Origin: Bacteroidales bacterium
Lineage (GTDB): Bacteria > Bacteroidota > Bacteroidia > Bacteroidales > Muribaculaceae
Assembly (NCBI GenBank): GCA_910575615.1
Contig: CAJTEX010000007.1
Location: 1-64,000, forward strand
Reading direction: 5' to 3'
Length of the DNA: 64,000 nucleotides
Shown: positions 50,784-59,011 of the stretch, piece after piece
Layout of the letters: each line of letters opens with the position of its first letter
Position numbering within the stretch: position 1 is the stretch's first letter
The notes under the pieces: generated by a model
The model's database searches: none
Seen by the model: the letters and a program-made list of their open reading frames with translations, nothing else
What the model was told of the DNA's origin: nothing
Program-made: the position numbers and the translations under genes

Positions 50784-52598
50784 ATGTGGAAAGACTCAGA
50801 AACCAACATTGATTACCTAAATTTCAACTATCTTGTCGAAGTCATCACAGAGCTAGTGACAGACAATGATATCACCCCATCTACAATTGGCGTGTACGGA
50901 GATTGGGGAAGCGGAAAGTCAAGTATAATGAAAATGGTGGAGGAAAAGATTGAGTCTCAAAAAGACAAGTCAGTCATTTTCGTACATTTTAATGGCTGGC
51001 TGTTTGAAGGATATGAAGACGCGAAGACAGCTCTATGCGGTGCAATACTTGATGCGGTGCAAGAATATGTAACTATATTAGGAAAGTTTAAGGGGAAACT
51101 AAAAAGTTCTATCACTTCCCTTAAGAAGAAAATTGATGTGAACAAATTGCTCGGCAAAGGTCTCAAGTATTCTCTAGATTATTTTTTGACCGGAGGTATA
51201 GGAATTCTGGCAGATTTCACTCTCGGGAGCATTAAGGATGCTATTAAAGCAAAGGCAAACTCTATGTCAGAGAAGCAATTGACTGAGTTGTTAGACCTTT
51301 TCAAGTCGGAAGAATCAAAGCGAAATGAAATAGCCAACTTCCAAAAGGAATTTGCTAAACTCATTGAGGATACTAAGGTTAACCACATGGTGGTATTTAT
51401 TGATGAGTTGGACAGATGTGAGCCTGATACTATTTTGGATATCTTCGCAGCTATGCGTCTCTTCCTTTTCGCTAAAAATACTTCGTTTGTTATCGGTGCA
51501 GATGAGCGATTAATACGTTTCGCCATCAAGACTAAATATAAGGAAATTCCTGAGAACAATCTTGATATAGGCAAGGAATATTTAGAGAAGATGATTCAGT
51601 ATCCTGTTAATATTCCTGTTTTAAGCAACGAGGAAATAGAACAGTACATAGCGCTCATGCTTCTCGAAAAGGAACTAAAAAATAAGGAAGAATTTAATCG
51701 AATATTGACACAAGTCAGAGGTCTTAAGCCTTCCGAGAAGTTTGGCATAGAGCATCTTTCTTCAAATGGGAAATATTCCGAAAAGTCTAAGGAATGTTTT
51801 GATTTGGCACGTCAAATCGCAATCTCTTTATCCGGCATCAAAATGATTAATGGAAATCCTCGTCAATGTAAAAGATTCCTTAATACCCTATATTTACGAA
51901 TGGCAATGGCCAATTCCCGAGGGGTGGAGTATGACAAAAACGTTGCCGCAAAATTAATGTTACTGGAATATTATAAGCCGGAATTGTATGACAAGGTGGT
52001 TGATCCCAAAAACAAAGAGGATTTTGATGAAATCGAGTCAAACAAGGTGAAAGACAAGAATGTATTTAAGGCTGATCTGGAATCTTCAACATGGTTCTCC
52101 GAATGGCTTAAAATTCCATTCAAGTTATCCAACGTCAACATTGGAGATTATTATTATTTTTCTCGTAAGAGTTCCCGATTGAACATGTTCTTGAAAAGTA
52201 ATCTTTCTCCTACAGCCGAAAAGTGCTATGATTTCCTAAAGTCAGGAAATGCCACGGGAAGGAACAAAGCCGAAGCCCTATTGAAAGAGGTCTCTGCAGA
52301 AGAAAGCCTTTCTATACTAAAGCTGCTGAGTGATGATATGAATATTGGAGAACAAGTCGATAAAAGGATTTTCGAATCTTTCATTAGTCTAATAACTTGC
52401 CGTCAAGAGTTGAAGATTGAGGGTCTTAACATTGTGAAAGCGATTCCACTACAGAAACACGATGTAGCATTTGTAGGAAAGCTGACTCCTTTAATTGATA
52501 TACTTACAGATGCAGAAACATCTGAATTAGAAGGATTATACTCTCAAAATGAGCCATTGAGAAAAGCCTTCGAAGCCATTTGTGATCTAAAGAAATAA
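50784..52598 (+). CDS. qatA: QatA, KAP-family P-loop NTPase of the QatABCD defence system
   Basis: From ATG 50784 (MWKDSETNIDYLNFNY) the protein is 604 aa. It has Walker A GDWGSGKSS (39-47), a KAP-type insertion with hydrophobic helices (about 120-155, including TGGIGILADFTLG) and Walker B MVVFIDELDRCEPD (202-215). A conserved GNPRQCKRFLNTL follows. KAP ATPases are often membrane-associated and assemble defence complexes. Gene order KAP-B-QueC-like-TatD equals that of the described QatABCD anti-phage system. The intergenic distance to qatB is 4 nt. Confidence 0.9.
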   Translation: MWKDSETNIDYLNFNYLVEVITELVTDNDITPSTIGVYGDWGSGKSSIMKMVEEKIESQKDKSVIFVHFNGWLFEGYEDAKTALCGAILDAVQEYVTILGKFKGKLKSSITSLKKKIDVNKLLGKGLKYSLDYFLTGGIGILADFTLGSIKDAIKAKANSMSEKQLTELLDLFKSEESKRNEIANFQKEFAKLIEDTKVNHMVVFIDELDRCEPDTILDIFAAMRLFLFAKNTSFVIGADERLIRFAIKTKYKEIPENNLDIGKEYLEKMIQYPVNIPVLSNEEIEQYIALMLLEKELKNKEEFNRILTQVRGLKPSEKFGIEHLSSNGKYSEKSKECFDLARQIAISLSGIKMINGNPRQCKRFLNTLYLRMAMANSRGVEYDKNVAAKLMLLEYYKPELYDKVVDPKNKEDFDEIESNKVKDKNVFKADLESSTWFSEWLKIPFKLSNVNIGDYYYFSRKSSRLNMFLKSNLSPTAEKCYDFLKSGNATGRNKAEALLKEVSAEESLSILKLLSDDMNIGEQVDKRIFESFISLITCRQELKIEGLNIVKAIPLQKHDVAFVGKLTPLIDILTDAETSELEGLYSQNEPLRKAFEAICDLKK

Positions 52599-52602
52599 TT
52601 AA

Positions 52603-53442
52603 ATGGGAACATCGAATTTATATAAGGGGCCTAAAGGGCAGTCCCTATTGCCTGAAGGATATGAGGAATCGATAGATTGGGATAATAATCCCGATAATGT
52701 TGATTCTTCCGATGATACAGATACTTCTCAAGATAACCCTCAAGAAGATAAAGACCGACGGAAACAGCAACAAAACCAAGATGGAGGCGGTAACTGGTCT
52801 GCGGCCAAGAGAGCTATTACCAAAACTTCTGGAGGTGGTAGATCTGGCATAAGTCGTGCAGTTTCTTCGTATACAAAAGCGTTAGGAGGAGCAAAGAGTG
52901 CAGCTAAAAAATCCAAAGTAGCTCAATCTATCACCGTAGGTATTTATGATTTGTTTTCTGGTTCATCAGCACAAGTCAGAGAAAACCTTGAAAACATCGG
53001 AATAAAACTTGAAGGTCGATCGAATAGAGATATTTTTAACGAAATATGCAAGCGTTTAGCTCCAACACCTGACGATTTAGACAATTCAATTGCCAATAAG
53101 GCATTAAATGAAACAATCTCCGAAATTGTATCTGAAGAAGGTTTTGACACTTCGGACTTAGGCGTTTTCAATTCGGAAATGTTGAATAAAATGGTAAGTG
53201 GCTTTATAACAAATTACATTTTTGAAAAGCTTATTCATCAAACTGGATATGGCATGTTGATTAAGGGAAAATCTCCACAGGAGATTGAAACCACTGAAGA
53301 AAATCTCAAAGATTATATTGGGAGCATCGTGAGGCATGTTGTAAAGAAAAACCTGCATGAAGGAGTTAGCAAGAAAGATGTTAGAAAAATGATTAATAAC
53401 CTATATGAGAAATCATATGGAGTAATGGAGAGTATGGCATGA
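52603..53442 (+). CDS. qatB: QatB, partner protein of the Qat system
   Basis: The 279-aa protein has a low-complexity, acidic and glycine-rich N-terminal third (residues 20-95, with SSDDTDTSQDN and QQQNQDGGGNW) followed by a helical domain. It has no catalytic motif. In known Qat operons the second gene is an uncharacterised protein of this type, and the assignment rests on that position and length. It overlaps qatC by four bases (ATGA), so both are co-translated. Confidence 0.75.
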   Translation: MGTSNLYKGPKGQSLLPEGYEESIDWDNNPDNVDSSDDTDTSQDNPQEDKDRRKQQQNQDGGGNWSAAKRAITKTSGGGRSGISRAVSSYTKALGGAKSAAKKSKVAQSITVGIYDLFSGSSAQVRENLENIGIKLEGRSNRDIFNEICKRLAPTPDDLDNSIANKALNETISEIVSEEGFDTSDLGVFNSEMLNKMVSGFITNYIFEKLIHQTGYGMLIKGKSPQEIETTEENLKDYIGSIVRHVVKKNLHEGVSKKDVRKMINNLYEKSYGVMESMA

Positions 53443-54728
53443 CAAGAAAAATTGTATGTAAATTGAATGACAATGAGCACTTTCACATTGAGGGTGCTCA
53501 AGAAGTCAATCTTAATGATAGCCGAGACTATCGTTATACTCTTTGGAAGAGGGCTAAAAAGCATCTTTATCAAATTCCACAATTTTTCTCAGATGAGGCA
53601 TTAGATCTTTTCTATATCGCCTTGATGGTCTTTTGTGCAGACAAAACAGTTCGAAGAGGAGAAACTGTGGACGCCTGGACTCGCGATATAGAGATTTATA
53701 TGCCTGTACTCAAACCTGAAAAATGGGAAGAATTAAAAGATACTCTCAAAAAAGCTCTTGATTTTCTCACGGGCGATCGATGGTATTTGCATTTTAGAGA
53801 AAGAGCCTATACACAACACGAGACTTATTATCAGAAGAGAAAGTTTCATTATAGAAAGTCCATACCTACGATAGATACAGAAACTATATGTATGTTATCG
53901 GGAGGACTGGATTCTTTTATAGGCGCAATAGATATGCTCGCTAATGGGGAACGTCCCGTCTTTGTTGGAAATTATAATGGAGGAAAAGGTGTAAGCGTAT
54001 ATCAAAATTGCGTAATTAATAAACTTATAGATTATTTTGGCATTGGCAAAGAACGATTTTATCAATTTTACGCAGCTCCTATTCGTGGAAAAGAAGATAC
54101 GACGCGCTCTCGTTCTATGATGTTTTTTGCACATGCAATACTACTGGCTTCTGGTTTCGCACATCCAGTTAGCATATGTATACCCGAGAATGGTGTCATA
54201 TCCTTGAATATCCCTCTTACAACTCATCGAGTAGGAAGCTTAAGTACACGAACGACACATCCGTATTATATTGGTCTTCTTCAGTTACTGATTGATGGTC
54301 TTGGTATTCCAGTAAAACTAATCAATCCGTATCAGTTCTGCACAAAGGGTGAAATGATGAAACAATGCAAAGATCAGTTTTTTTTGAAAGAAAATTTCAA
54401 ATTCACAATGTCTTGCTCTCACCCTGATTTGTCAAGGTGGAGACACGAATCCGGTTCTAAACATTGTGGTGTATGTTTGCCATGTACAATACGCAGAGCC
54501 GCTATTGCGGCTTCTGGCTATGAAGATGACTCAATATACGGCGATCCCCAATACGCTAATAATGAAGCTCAGGCGAATCTCCTCTCATATAGATTGGGCA
54601 TACGGAAGAAAAAAGTTCCAATATTGGCAATCCAATTGAATGGGCCAATTTCTGAAAAACATGATGAATATTCACGTGTATATGAACAAGGCATAAAAGA
54701 GCTAAAAAACTTTATAGACACCCTATGA
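53439..54728 (+). CDS. qatC: QatC, QueC-like nucleotide-modifying enzyme
   Basis: The 429-aa protein carries the PP-loop SGGLDSF (about residues 153-159) of QueC-type ATP pyrophosphatases. A C-terminal zinc site follows (TMSCSHPDL, then KHCGVCLPCTIRRA), as in 7-cyano-7-deazaguanine synthase. An extra N-terminal domain of 130 residues distinguishes it from housekeeping QueC. It may modify a guanine base on protein or nucleic acid as part of Qat defence. It overlaps qatB and qatD by ATGA junctions. Confidence 0.85.
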   Translation: MTRKIVCKLNDNEHFHIEGAQEVNLNDSRDYRYTLWKRAKKHLYQIPQFFSDEALDLFYIALMVFCADKTVRRGETVDAWTRDIEIYMPVLKPEKWEELKDTLKKALDFLTGDRWYLHFRERAYTQHETYYQKRKFHYRKSIPTIDTETICMLSGGLDSFIGAIDMLANGERPVFVGNYNGGKGVSVYQNCVINKLIDYFGIGKERFYQFYAAPIRGKEDTTRSRSMMFFAHAILLASGFAHPVSICIPENGVISLNIPLTTHRVGSLSTRTTHPYYIGLLQLLIDGLGIPVKLINPYQFCTKGEMMKQCKDQFFLKENFKFTMSCSHPDLSRWRHESGSKHCGVCLPCTIRRAAIAASGYEDDSIYGDPQYANNEAQANLLSYRLGIRKKKVPILAIQLNGPISEKHDEYSRVYEQGIKELKNFIDTL

Positions 54729-55447
54729 CTCCTTTATTTGATACTCATTGCCATCTCGATTTGCTGAAAAATGCAACAACGGTATTATCCTCAATAGAGG
54801 TTCTGCCCGTTTATGCAATTTCAATGACAAATCTACCAGACCTATATATGCGCGAACAGAACTCATTCCAAAGCAAATATATTCGACTGGCATTAGGGTT
54901 TCATCCAGAACTAATTCTTAAATATCAGCGACAGATTCCATTAATGTGGGAATTACTTCCAACAGCAAAATACATTGGTGAGGTTGGGTTGGATTCCAAA
55001 GCAGACGGTAGAAAAGAGCAAACTAATTTTTTTGAGAAATTAATAAACCTATGCAGAGAAGATAACCAAAAGATCATCTCAATTCATTCCAGAGGAGCTA
55101 TTTCTGATGTATTAGAGATTATAGGTGAACAATACCTTTTTCACCCTATACTTCACTGGTTTTCAGGCAAACGTATGGAGTTGGAGTTGGCAATAGAAAG
55201 AGGATATTTTTTTTCTTTAAACAAAGCTATGTTAGAATCTTCCAAATTTACATCAATGTTATCATGCATACCGACAGACAAAATGTTATTGGAGACCGAT
55301 GCCCCCTTTATTGAAATGAAGAGAGGTTATGTAAATTCAATAGAGGATACCGTGGGAAAGCTTGGCTCTCTTTTGCATAGGAACAAAGAGGATATGAAAA
55401 GAATATTATGGGAAAATTTCAAAACTCTCCTATATTCTTCTGAGTAA
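54725..55447 (+). CDS. qatD: QatD, TatD-family metal-dependent nuclease
   Basis: The 240-aa protein has the TatD metal ligands His8 and His10 (FDTHCHLDL), Glu86 (IGEVGLDS), His121 (SIHSRG), His144 (LHWFSG) and Asp192 (LLETDAPF). TatD proteins are DNases. Here it is the fourth component of Qat defence and may degrade phage DNA or act on the modified substrate. It is the last gene of the operon, followed by a hairpin. It is somewhat shorter than housekeeping TatD (about 260 aa). Confidence 0.88.
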   Translation: MTPLFDTHCHLDLLKNATTVLSSIEVLPVYAISMTNLPDLYMREQNSFQSKYIRLALGFHPELILKYQRQIPLMWELLPTAKYIGEVGLDSKADGRKEQTNFFEKLINLCREDNQKIISIHSRGAISDVLEIIGEQYLFHPILHWFSGKRMELELAIERGYFFSLNKAMLESSKFTSMLSCIPTDKMLLETDAPFIEMKRGYVNSIEDTVGKLGSLLHRNKEDMKRILWENFKTLLYSSE

Positions 55448-55506
55448 GCTATACTAAAAAACATATAATCATAGAAAAATAACAATTGGAATAAATTATA
55501 ATCTAA

Positions 55507-55527
55507 AAGCCACGGACTCCGTGGCTT
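55507..55527 (+). terminator. Hairpin after the qat operon
   Basis: AAGCCACGG-ACT-CCGTGGCTT forms a perfect 9-bp stem with a 3-nt loop, 59 nt after the qatD stop. It is followed by AGAG, not T-rich DNA, so it may be an RNA-end-stabilising hairpin or a weak terminator. Confidence 0.6.
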
Positions 55528-55529
55528 AG

Positions 55530-55736
55530 AGTTATGGGAGGAAGAGGGCTTCGAGCTCGGTGAGAAGGTAATTGTATAAGCTGCAATGCCATTTAACACG
55601 GCAGTTGCGGTAGGGGTGTAGGCGTGAAAGAAGTTACGTTACCGGATTTGAGGGGCCAAGGATGCTTGATTTGTTGACTATTGCACGACAACAGGTATAT
55701 GCCAAGAAACTGATGTGGTTGTTGTCTAATAGTAAG
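55530..55736. other. Intergenic DNA between the qat and mobilization operons
   Basis: No intact gene is supported. The stretch is mixed in composition; short segments such as GAGGGCTTCGAGCTCGGTG look like former coding DNA but no frame can be assigned. It is the junction between defence cargo and the mobilization block and may be a recombination scar. Confidence 0.3.
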
Positions 55737-55765
55737 GCCCCTCGATAAGGGTGATACCGAGGGGC
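55737..55765 (-). terminator. Terminator of the unit 2 mobilization operon
   Basis: GCCCCTCG (55737-55744) pairs with CGAGGGGC (55758-55765) in an 8-bp GC-rich stem, 18 nt downstream of the last mobilization-block gene. On the minus strand it is followed by CTTACTATT, weakly T-rich. Confidence 0.55.
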
Positions 55766-55783
55766 GAAATGGAGATTAGGGGT

Positions 55784-56212
55784 TTACGCGAACTTCATGC
55801 AGGGGATGAGGGTGTCAGGGACGGCTACTTCTTTGGAGAAGGTGACGATAGGGGTTTCGACGGCGAGGTGTTTGAACCCGTGGCGGGAGCCGCGCTCGAA
55901 GATGAAATTGCAAAGGGCGAGGAATTCATCTTTGTCTTGGGCGTGGCCGCTACCGGTCACGAAGTCGGAGAGGATGATGATGTCATCGGGGAGGTTGTTG
56001 TGGCCGTTGCTGTGTTCCCAGACTTTGAGCTGGATGTGGATGTTGCGTCCGAGGTAGCGGAAGGTTGCGCCGACGCAGTTCCAGTCGCAGATTGCATCAT
56101 CGTAGTTGGCCTCGTAGCGCTTGGCGATGTAGATGCAGAAGTCATCAAACAGGTCTTCGATGCGGTGAGCTGCGATTGTCGAGAGAATTTTGTTGGTGTT
56201 GGATGTTGTCAT
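55784..56212 (-). CDS. Hypothetical protein of the mobilization block
   Basis: Unrecognised 142-aa protein. It is predicted soluble, alpha/beta, with a conserved-looking core (CVGATFRYLGRNIHIQLKVW, then ILSDFVTGSGHAQDKDEF). Its ATG overlaps the stop of the upstream membrane protein (56209-56212), so it is coupled to mobilization. No catalytic motif is visible. It might be an adaptor for transfer or a cargo gene captured at the end of the block. Confidence 0.5.
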   Translation of the reverse strand: MTTSNTNKILSTIAAHRIEDLFDDFCIYIAKRYEANYDDAICDWNCVGATFRYLGRNIHIQLKVWEHSNGHNNLPDDIIILSDFVTGSGHAQDKDEFLALCNFIFERGSRHGFKHLAVETPIVTFSKEVAVPDTLIPCMKFA

Positions 56213-56883
56213 TTTTTTGAGTTTTGGGATTGTGTGTTGAGTTCGTTGATTTTCTCTTCAAGGCGGTGCTTCTGATCAAGGGCGCGTGCTGTTTCTTGCA
56301 CTCTTTCCTCATAGGCTCGGACTTCTGCCTCTATTTGTTTCACTTTCTTCGGGTCGTTAAACCAGCTTTCGATGCTGTCGAGTCCTACTGTTCCGACACC
56401 TCCATTCATCAGGATGTAATGGTACTTGATGTCGGATATTCTGCATTGCTCTATGCGTCCTTCCTGCCAGAAGGTCATTGCGAAAAACAAGAGCGTTGAA
56501 AATATAGTGAAGCCAAGGGTGAGATACCACTGCCATGATTCGCGTGCGATACGGATAGTTTTTTCGACTTTCTGCACAGGAGGATTAGCCCTGAAGTCAT
56601 CAAACTTCTGATTGAAGTCATCATTAAATTCTGTGATTGAATCGCAGATTTGTTCAGTGGATTGGTTGACAGCTCCTTCGCAGTTCTCAGTTGAAGTTCT
56701 AATCGCGTGAGTGTAGAGCACAAGGTTATTGTCCAGTTCATCCTTGAACTTGGCGAGATCATCGGTGGTGGCGCAGTTGAGCTGCGCTTCCTTGATTTCA
56801 TTGCAGGTGCCGGAGAGTGTACCTAATTCTTCGGCGATGTTACCGAGGAAACCCTCGGTGGGATTTTCATTTTCTTTACTCAT
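56209..56883 (-). CDS. Coiled-coil single-pass membrane protein, mobilization accessory
   Basis: The 224-aa protein has a helical acidic N-terminal half, one membrane segment near residues 120-140 (WYLTLGFTIFSTLLFFAMTF) and a C-terminal coiled coil (IEAEVRAYEERVQETARALD). It sits directly after the relaxase and MobC genes like its unit 1 counterpart (18290-18976), despite no clear sequence similarity. I infer a membrane anchor for the relaxosome or for coupling to a helper transfer apparatus. Confidence 0.6.
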   Translation of the reverse strand: MSKENENPTEGFLGNIAEELGTLSGTCNEIKEAQLNCATTDDLAKFKDELDNNLVLYTHAIRTSTENCEGAVNQSTEQICDSITEFNDDFNQKFDDFRANPPVQKVEKTIRIARESWQWYLTLGFTIFSTLLFFAMTFWQEGRIEQCRISDIKYHYILMNGGVGTVGLDSIESWFNDPKKVKQIEAEVRAYEERVQETARALDQKHRLEEKINELNTQSQNSKK

Positions 56884-56901
56884 TTTTCTTTTTTTGTGGG
56901 G

Positions 56902-57894
56902 TTAAATACTGCGGCCTTTGCGTTTGGCCTTTTTGCGGCGGCGTTCCATCTCGTTGTTCATGGCCTCCTGTTCGGGGTCGTATCCGGGGCCGAGTTTGAA
57001 CAGACCGCCAAGTCCTTCGGCGAGATTTTCACCGATTTCAAGTCCGGCTTCAATCACCTTTGATGCGATGCTTGGCTCCTGTTTTGGAGTTTTTGCGACT
57101 ACGGGACGGGGTGCATGAGAAGAGGTAGATGCCGTTTTAGAACGACCGTTTTTATTCTCGTTGAGTATGCGGTCGATGTTGGCAAAAGAGAATTTTCTCC
57201 CTTTGGCAACCTCCGAAGCCTTGAACTTATGCTTACCTTTCACGAAAGAAAGACCCTCGACAATGGTAGTGCCGCGACGGTATTTCTTTCGGAGCGACAC
57301 ACCGCTTTGGGCAAGTTCTCTTTGAAAAGTAGTCCAGTCTTTGGCAACTTTCAGGGCATCGCGCACGGCGATATACACCTCTTGCTTGGCTTTGTCACGA
57401 CCTTTGAGTCGGTGAGTTTTCACCTTGTCGCGTCCTTCACCGAAGGTCAAACCATACTTCAATTTCAGCTCCTTGCAGATGTCATTGCTCCGGTAATATT
57501 CCCAGCTGTCGCTGACGCATTTGCCATCATTGTCCACTCGGTTGAACACGATATGGCAGTGAGGATGCTCCTTATCGAGATGCCGTGCGATGATAAACTG
57601 GGTGTTCTTGATGCCCATCCGCTCCATATATTCAAGGGAGAATTTCACCATTTTCTCATCGGTGAGGATTGCCGAATCTTCGGGAGAATAGGACAATGAG
57701 ATGTGACCTACCCAATGTTGAACGCGCTGGTTGAGGTGTCGCTGACACTCAAAACCGTTGATAATATCCTGAGGCGTATCGCTCAAAACACCCTCGGCGT
57801 ATAAAAGACGAGCCTCTTTGCCGGGTTCGTCCACGGCGAGCGCATAGCGGACGCATCCGCTAAAATCGCTCCCTTTAGTTATGCTTCCAATCAT
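56902..57894 (-). CDS. Relaxase / mobilization nuclease of unit 2
   Basis: The 330-aa MobA/VirD2-type relaxase has candidate nicking Tyr17 (CVRYALA) and a histidine metal site His105, His110, His112 and His114 (ARHLDKEHPHCHIVF). The C-terminal third is basic and ends in an Arg/Lys-rich tail (RRRKKAKRKGR). It should nick the adjacent origin and pilot the strand. The upstream mobC overlaps its start (57875-57894), the reverse order of unit 1. Confidence 0.88.
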   Translation of the reverse strand: MIGSITKGSDFSGCVRYALAVDEPGKEARLLYAEGVLSDTPQDIINGFECQRHLNQRVQHWVGHISLSYSPEDSAILTDEKMVKFSLEYMERMGIKNTQFIIARHLDKEHPHCHIVFNRVDNDGKCVSDSWEYYRSNDICKELKLKYGLTFGEGRDKVKTHRLKGRDKAKQEVYIAVRDALKVAKDWTTFQRELAQSGVSLRKKYRRGTTIVEGLSFVKGKHKFKASEVAKGRKFSFANIDRILNENKNGRSKTASTSSHAPRPVVAKTPKQEPSIASKVIEAGLEIGENLAEGLGGLFKLGPGYDPEQEAMNNEMERRRKKAKRKGRSI

Positions 57895-58243
57895 TTGATA
57901 AGTTGTTGTAAAGGGTTTTCAATTCCTTGCTGCGGGCCTGCACTTCCCAGCTCACGAGTTTGAAGTCTTTAGTCGCGTTGGCTACCGTAGCAAGTTGATT
58001 CAGGTTGTTGCTCATGCTCCCAATCTGACGAAGTATCGCCATATCTTCGGGTGTGGCGAGTGCCGTTATCTTGGCGTTGAGCAGTGCCCGTCGCCAGAAA
58101 TCCGACAATTTTCTGCCGGCTTTGCGGCAATTTTCAACTACCTGCTGATACTCTTCTTCTGTGAGTCGGACGCTCACAACCCGGAGTTTCTTGGGCTTAT
58201 CAGCCGCATCCTTTGATGCGGATTTTCTTTTTGTAAAAGTCAT
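57875..58243 (-). CDS. mobC: MobC-like relaxosome accessory protein (unit 2)
   Basis: From ATG 58243 (MTFTKRKSASKDAADK) the protein is 122 aa with a basic N-terminus, an RHH-type segment (VVSVRLTEEEYQQVVENCRK) and the MobC helix (LRQIGSMSNNLNQLATVAN). The longer frame to 58336 runs through the inverted repeats of the likely origin and is rejected. It binds that origin and assists the relaxase, with which it overlaps by 20 bases. Confidence 0.85.
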   Translation of the reverse strand: MTFTKRKSASKDAADKPKKLRVVSVRLTEEEYQQVVENCRKAGRKLSDFWRRALLNAKITALATPEDMAILRQIGSMSNNLNQLATVANATKDFKLVSWEVQARSKELKTLYNNLSNDWKHN

Positions 58244-58309
58244 GTTGTGACAGAGTTTTGAGATGAATAAATCAGTTGACTGTGACCATCGGGAGCGAAG
58301 TTGGTCACC

Positions 58310-58395
58310 CGGTAACGGAGGGTGCAAGGTCGGCAAAAGTTTACGTTGCCACTACCTTGCTACCCTACGTTTCTCTCCGGGTAACGCTTCGCGTG
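58310..58395 (-). other. Candidate origin of transfer (oriT), unit 2
   Basis: Upstream of mobC, GGGTGCAAGGT (58320-58330) is nearly complementary to ACCTTGCTACCC (58354-58365), one base bulged. They are flanked by CCGGTAACGG and CCGGGTAACGC. Nested inverted repeats next to mobC and relaxase genes are typical of oriT. The nick position is not known. Confidence 0.45.
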
Positions 58396-58439
58396 GCGCT
58401 GCGATGGCTATGCCATTTTCATTATAGGCGCTATGGCAA

Positions 58440-58868
58440 TCAAAACGACTTGCTGATTATTGCGAACCAGCTTCCGTAGTTGTCAGCGTTGCTGTCGAGA
58501 TGCTCGTTGATGATATGCTCAACGAAGTTGCTGACACTGTAGCCCGAACCGCCAAAGATGCGGGCAATCTTGTCCACGCGCTCAAACGTGTCATTGCTGA
58601 TGGCCACCTGATGCTTATTGTCCTTTCCGAGTTTAATCGGGGCGAAGAAAGCAGTGCGGTAATCTTCGAGGTCGAGCTTGCGCTGCTTGGCGTTGGGGCG
58701 CGTCGGTTTGGGTAGAGTGGTTGCGCCGGTCTCAGCGGATTGCTGAGTTTCGGGAAAAATAGAGTTTTCCATCGGGTTCTCAATTTTAGAGGGGTTAGAC
58801 ATTTGGGGATTTTTAGGAGCGTCAGTCATTTCAGATGACTGAACAGCGGGATTTTTCGATGTTGCCAT
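58440..58868 (-). CDS. DUF3408-family protein
   Basis: The 142-aa protein has a long disordered N-terminus (Pro/Ser/Glu-rich) and a C-terminal DUF3408-type RHH-like domain (QVAISNDTFERVDKIARIFG, then SVSNFVEHIINEHL). The family is a regular member of Bacteroidales conjugative and mobilizable elements, encoded near the mobilization region. It probably binds DNA at the origin or regulates transfer genes. The origin candidate lies just downstream of it, between it and mobC. Confidence 0.75.
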   Translation of the reverse strand: MATSKNPAVQSSEMTDAPKNPQMSNPSKIENPMENSIFPETQQSAETGATTLPKPTRPNAKQRKLDLEDYRTAFFAPIKLGKDNKHQVAISNDTFERVDKIARIFGGSGYSVSNFVEHIINEHLDSNADNYGSWFAIISKSF

Positions 58869-59011
58869 ATCTATCAGTTTTGTTGTGGACTTTCGTCCGG
58901 TTAATAATCTTAGTTATGTGAATACCTTGTACTCTTTAGCTATTCGATTGCCCTGTGACATCTCTTATCCGAGGATTACCACTGCGCATAGTTGAGGTGA
59001 CTAATGAGTGG

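Noticed and set aside
55751-56275. 174-codon plus-strand frame rich in Glu, Val and Gly
   Set aside because: It is antisense to the overlapping mobilization-block genes, starts inside their terminator and has low-complexity composition typical of a shadow frame.
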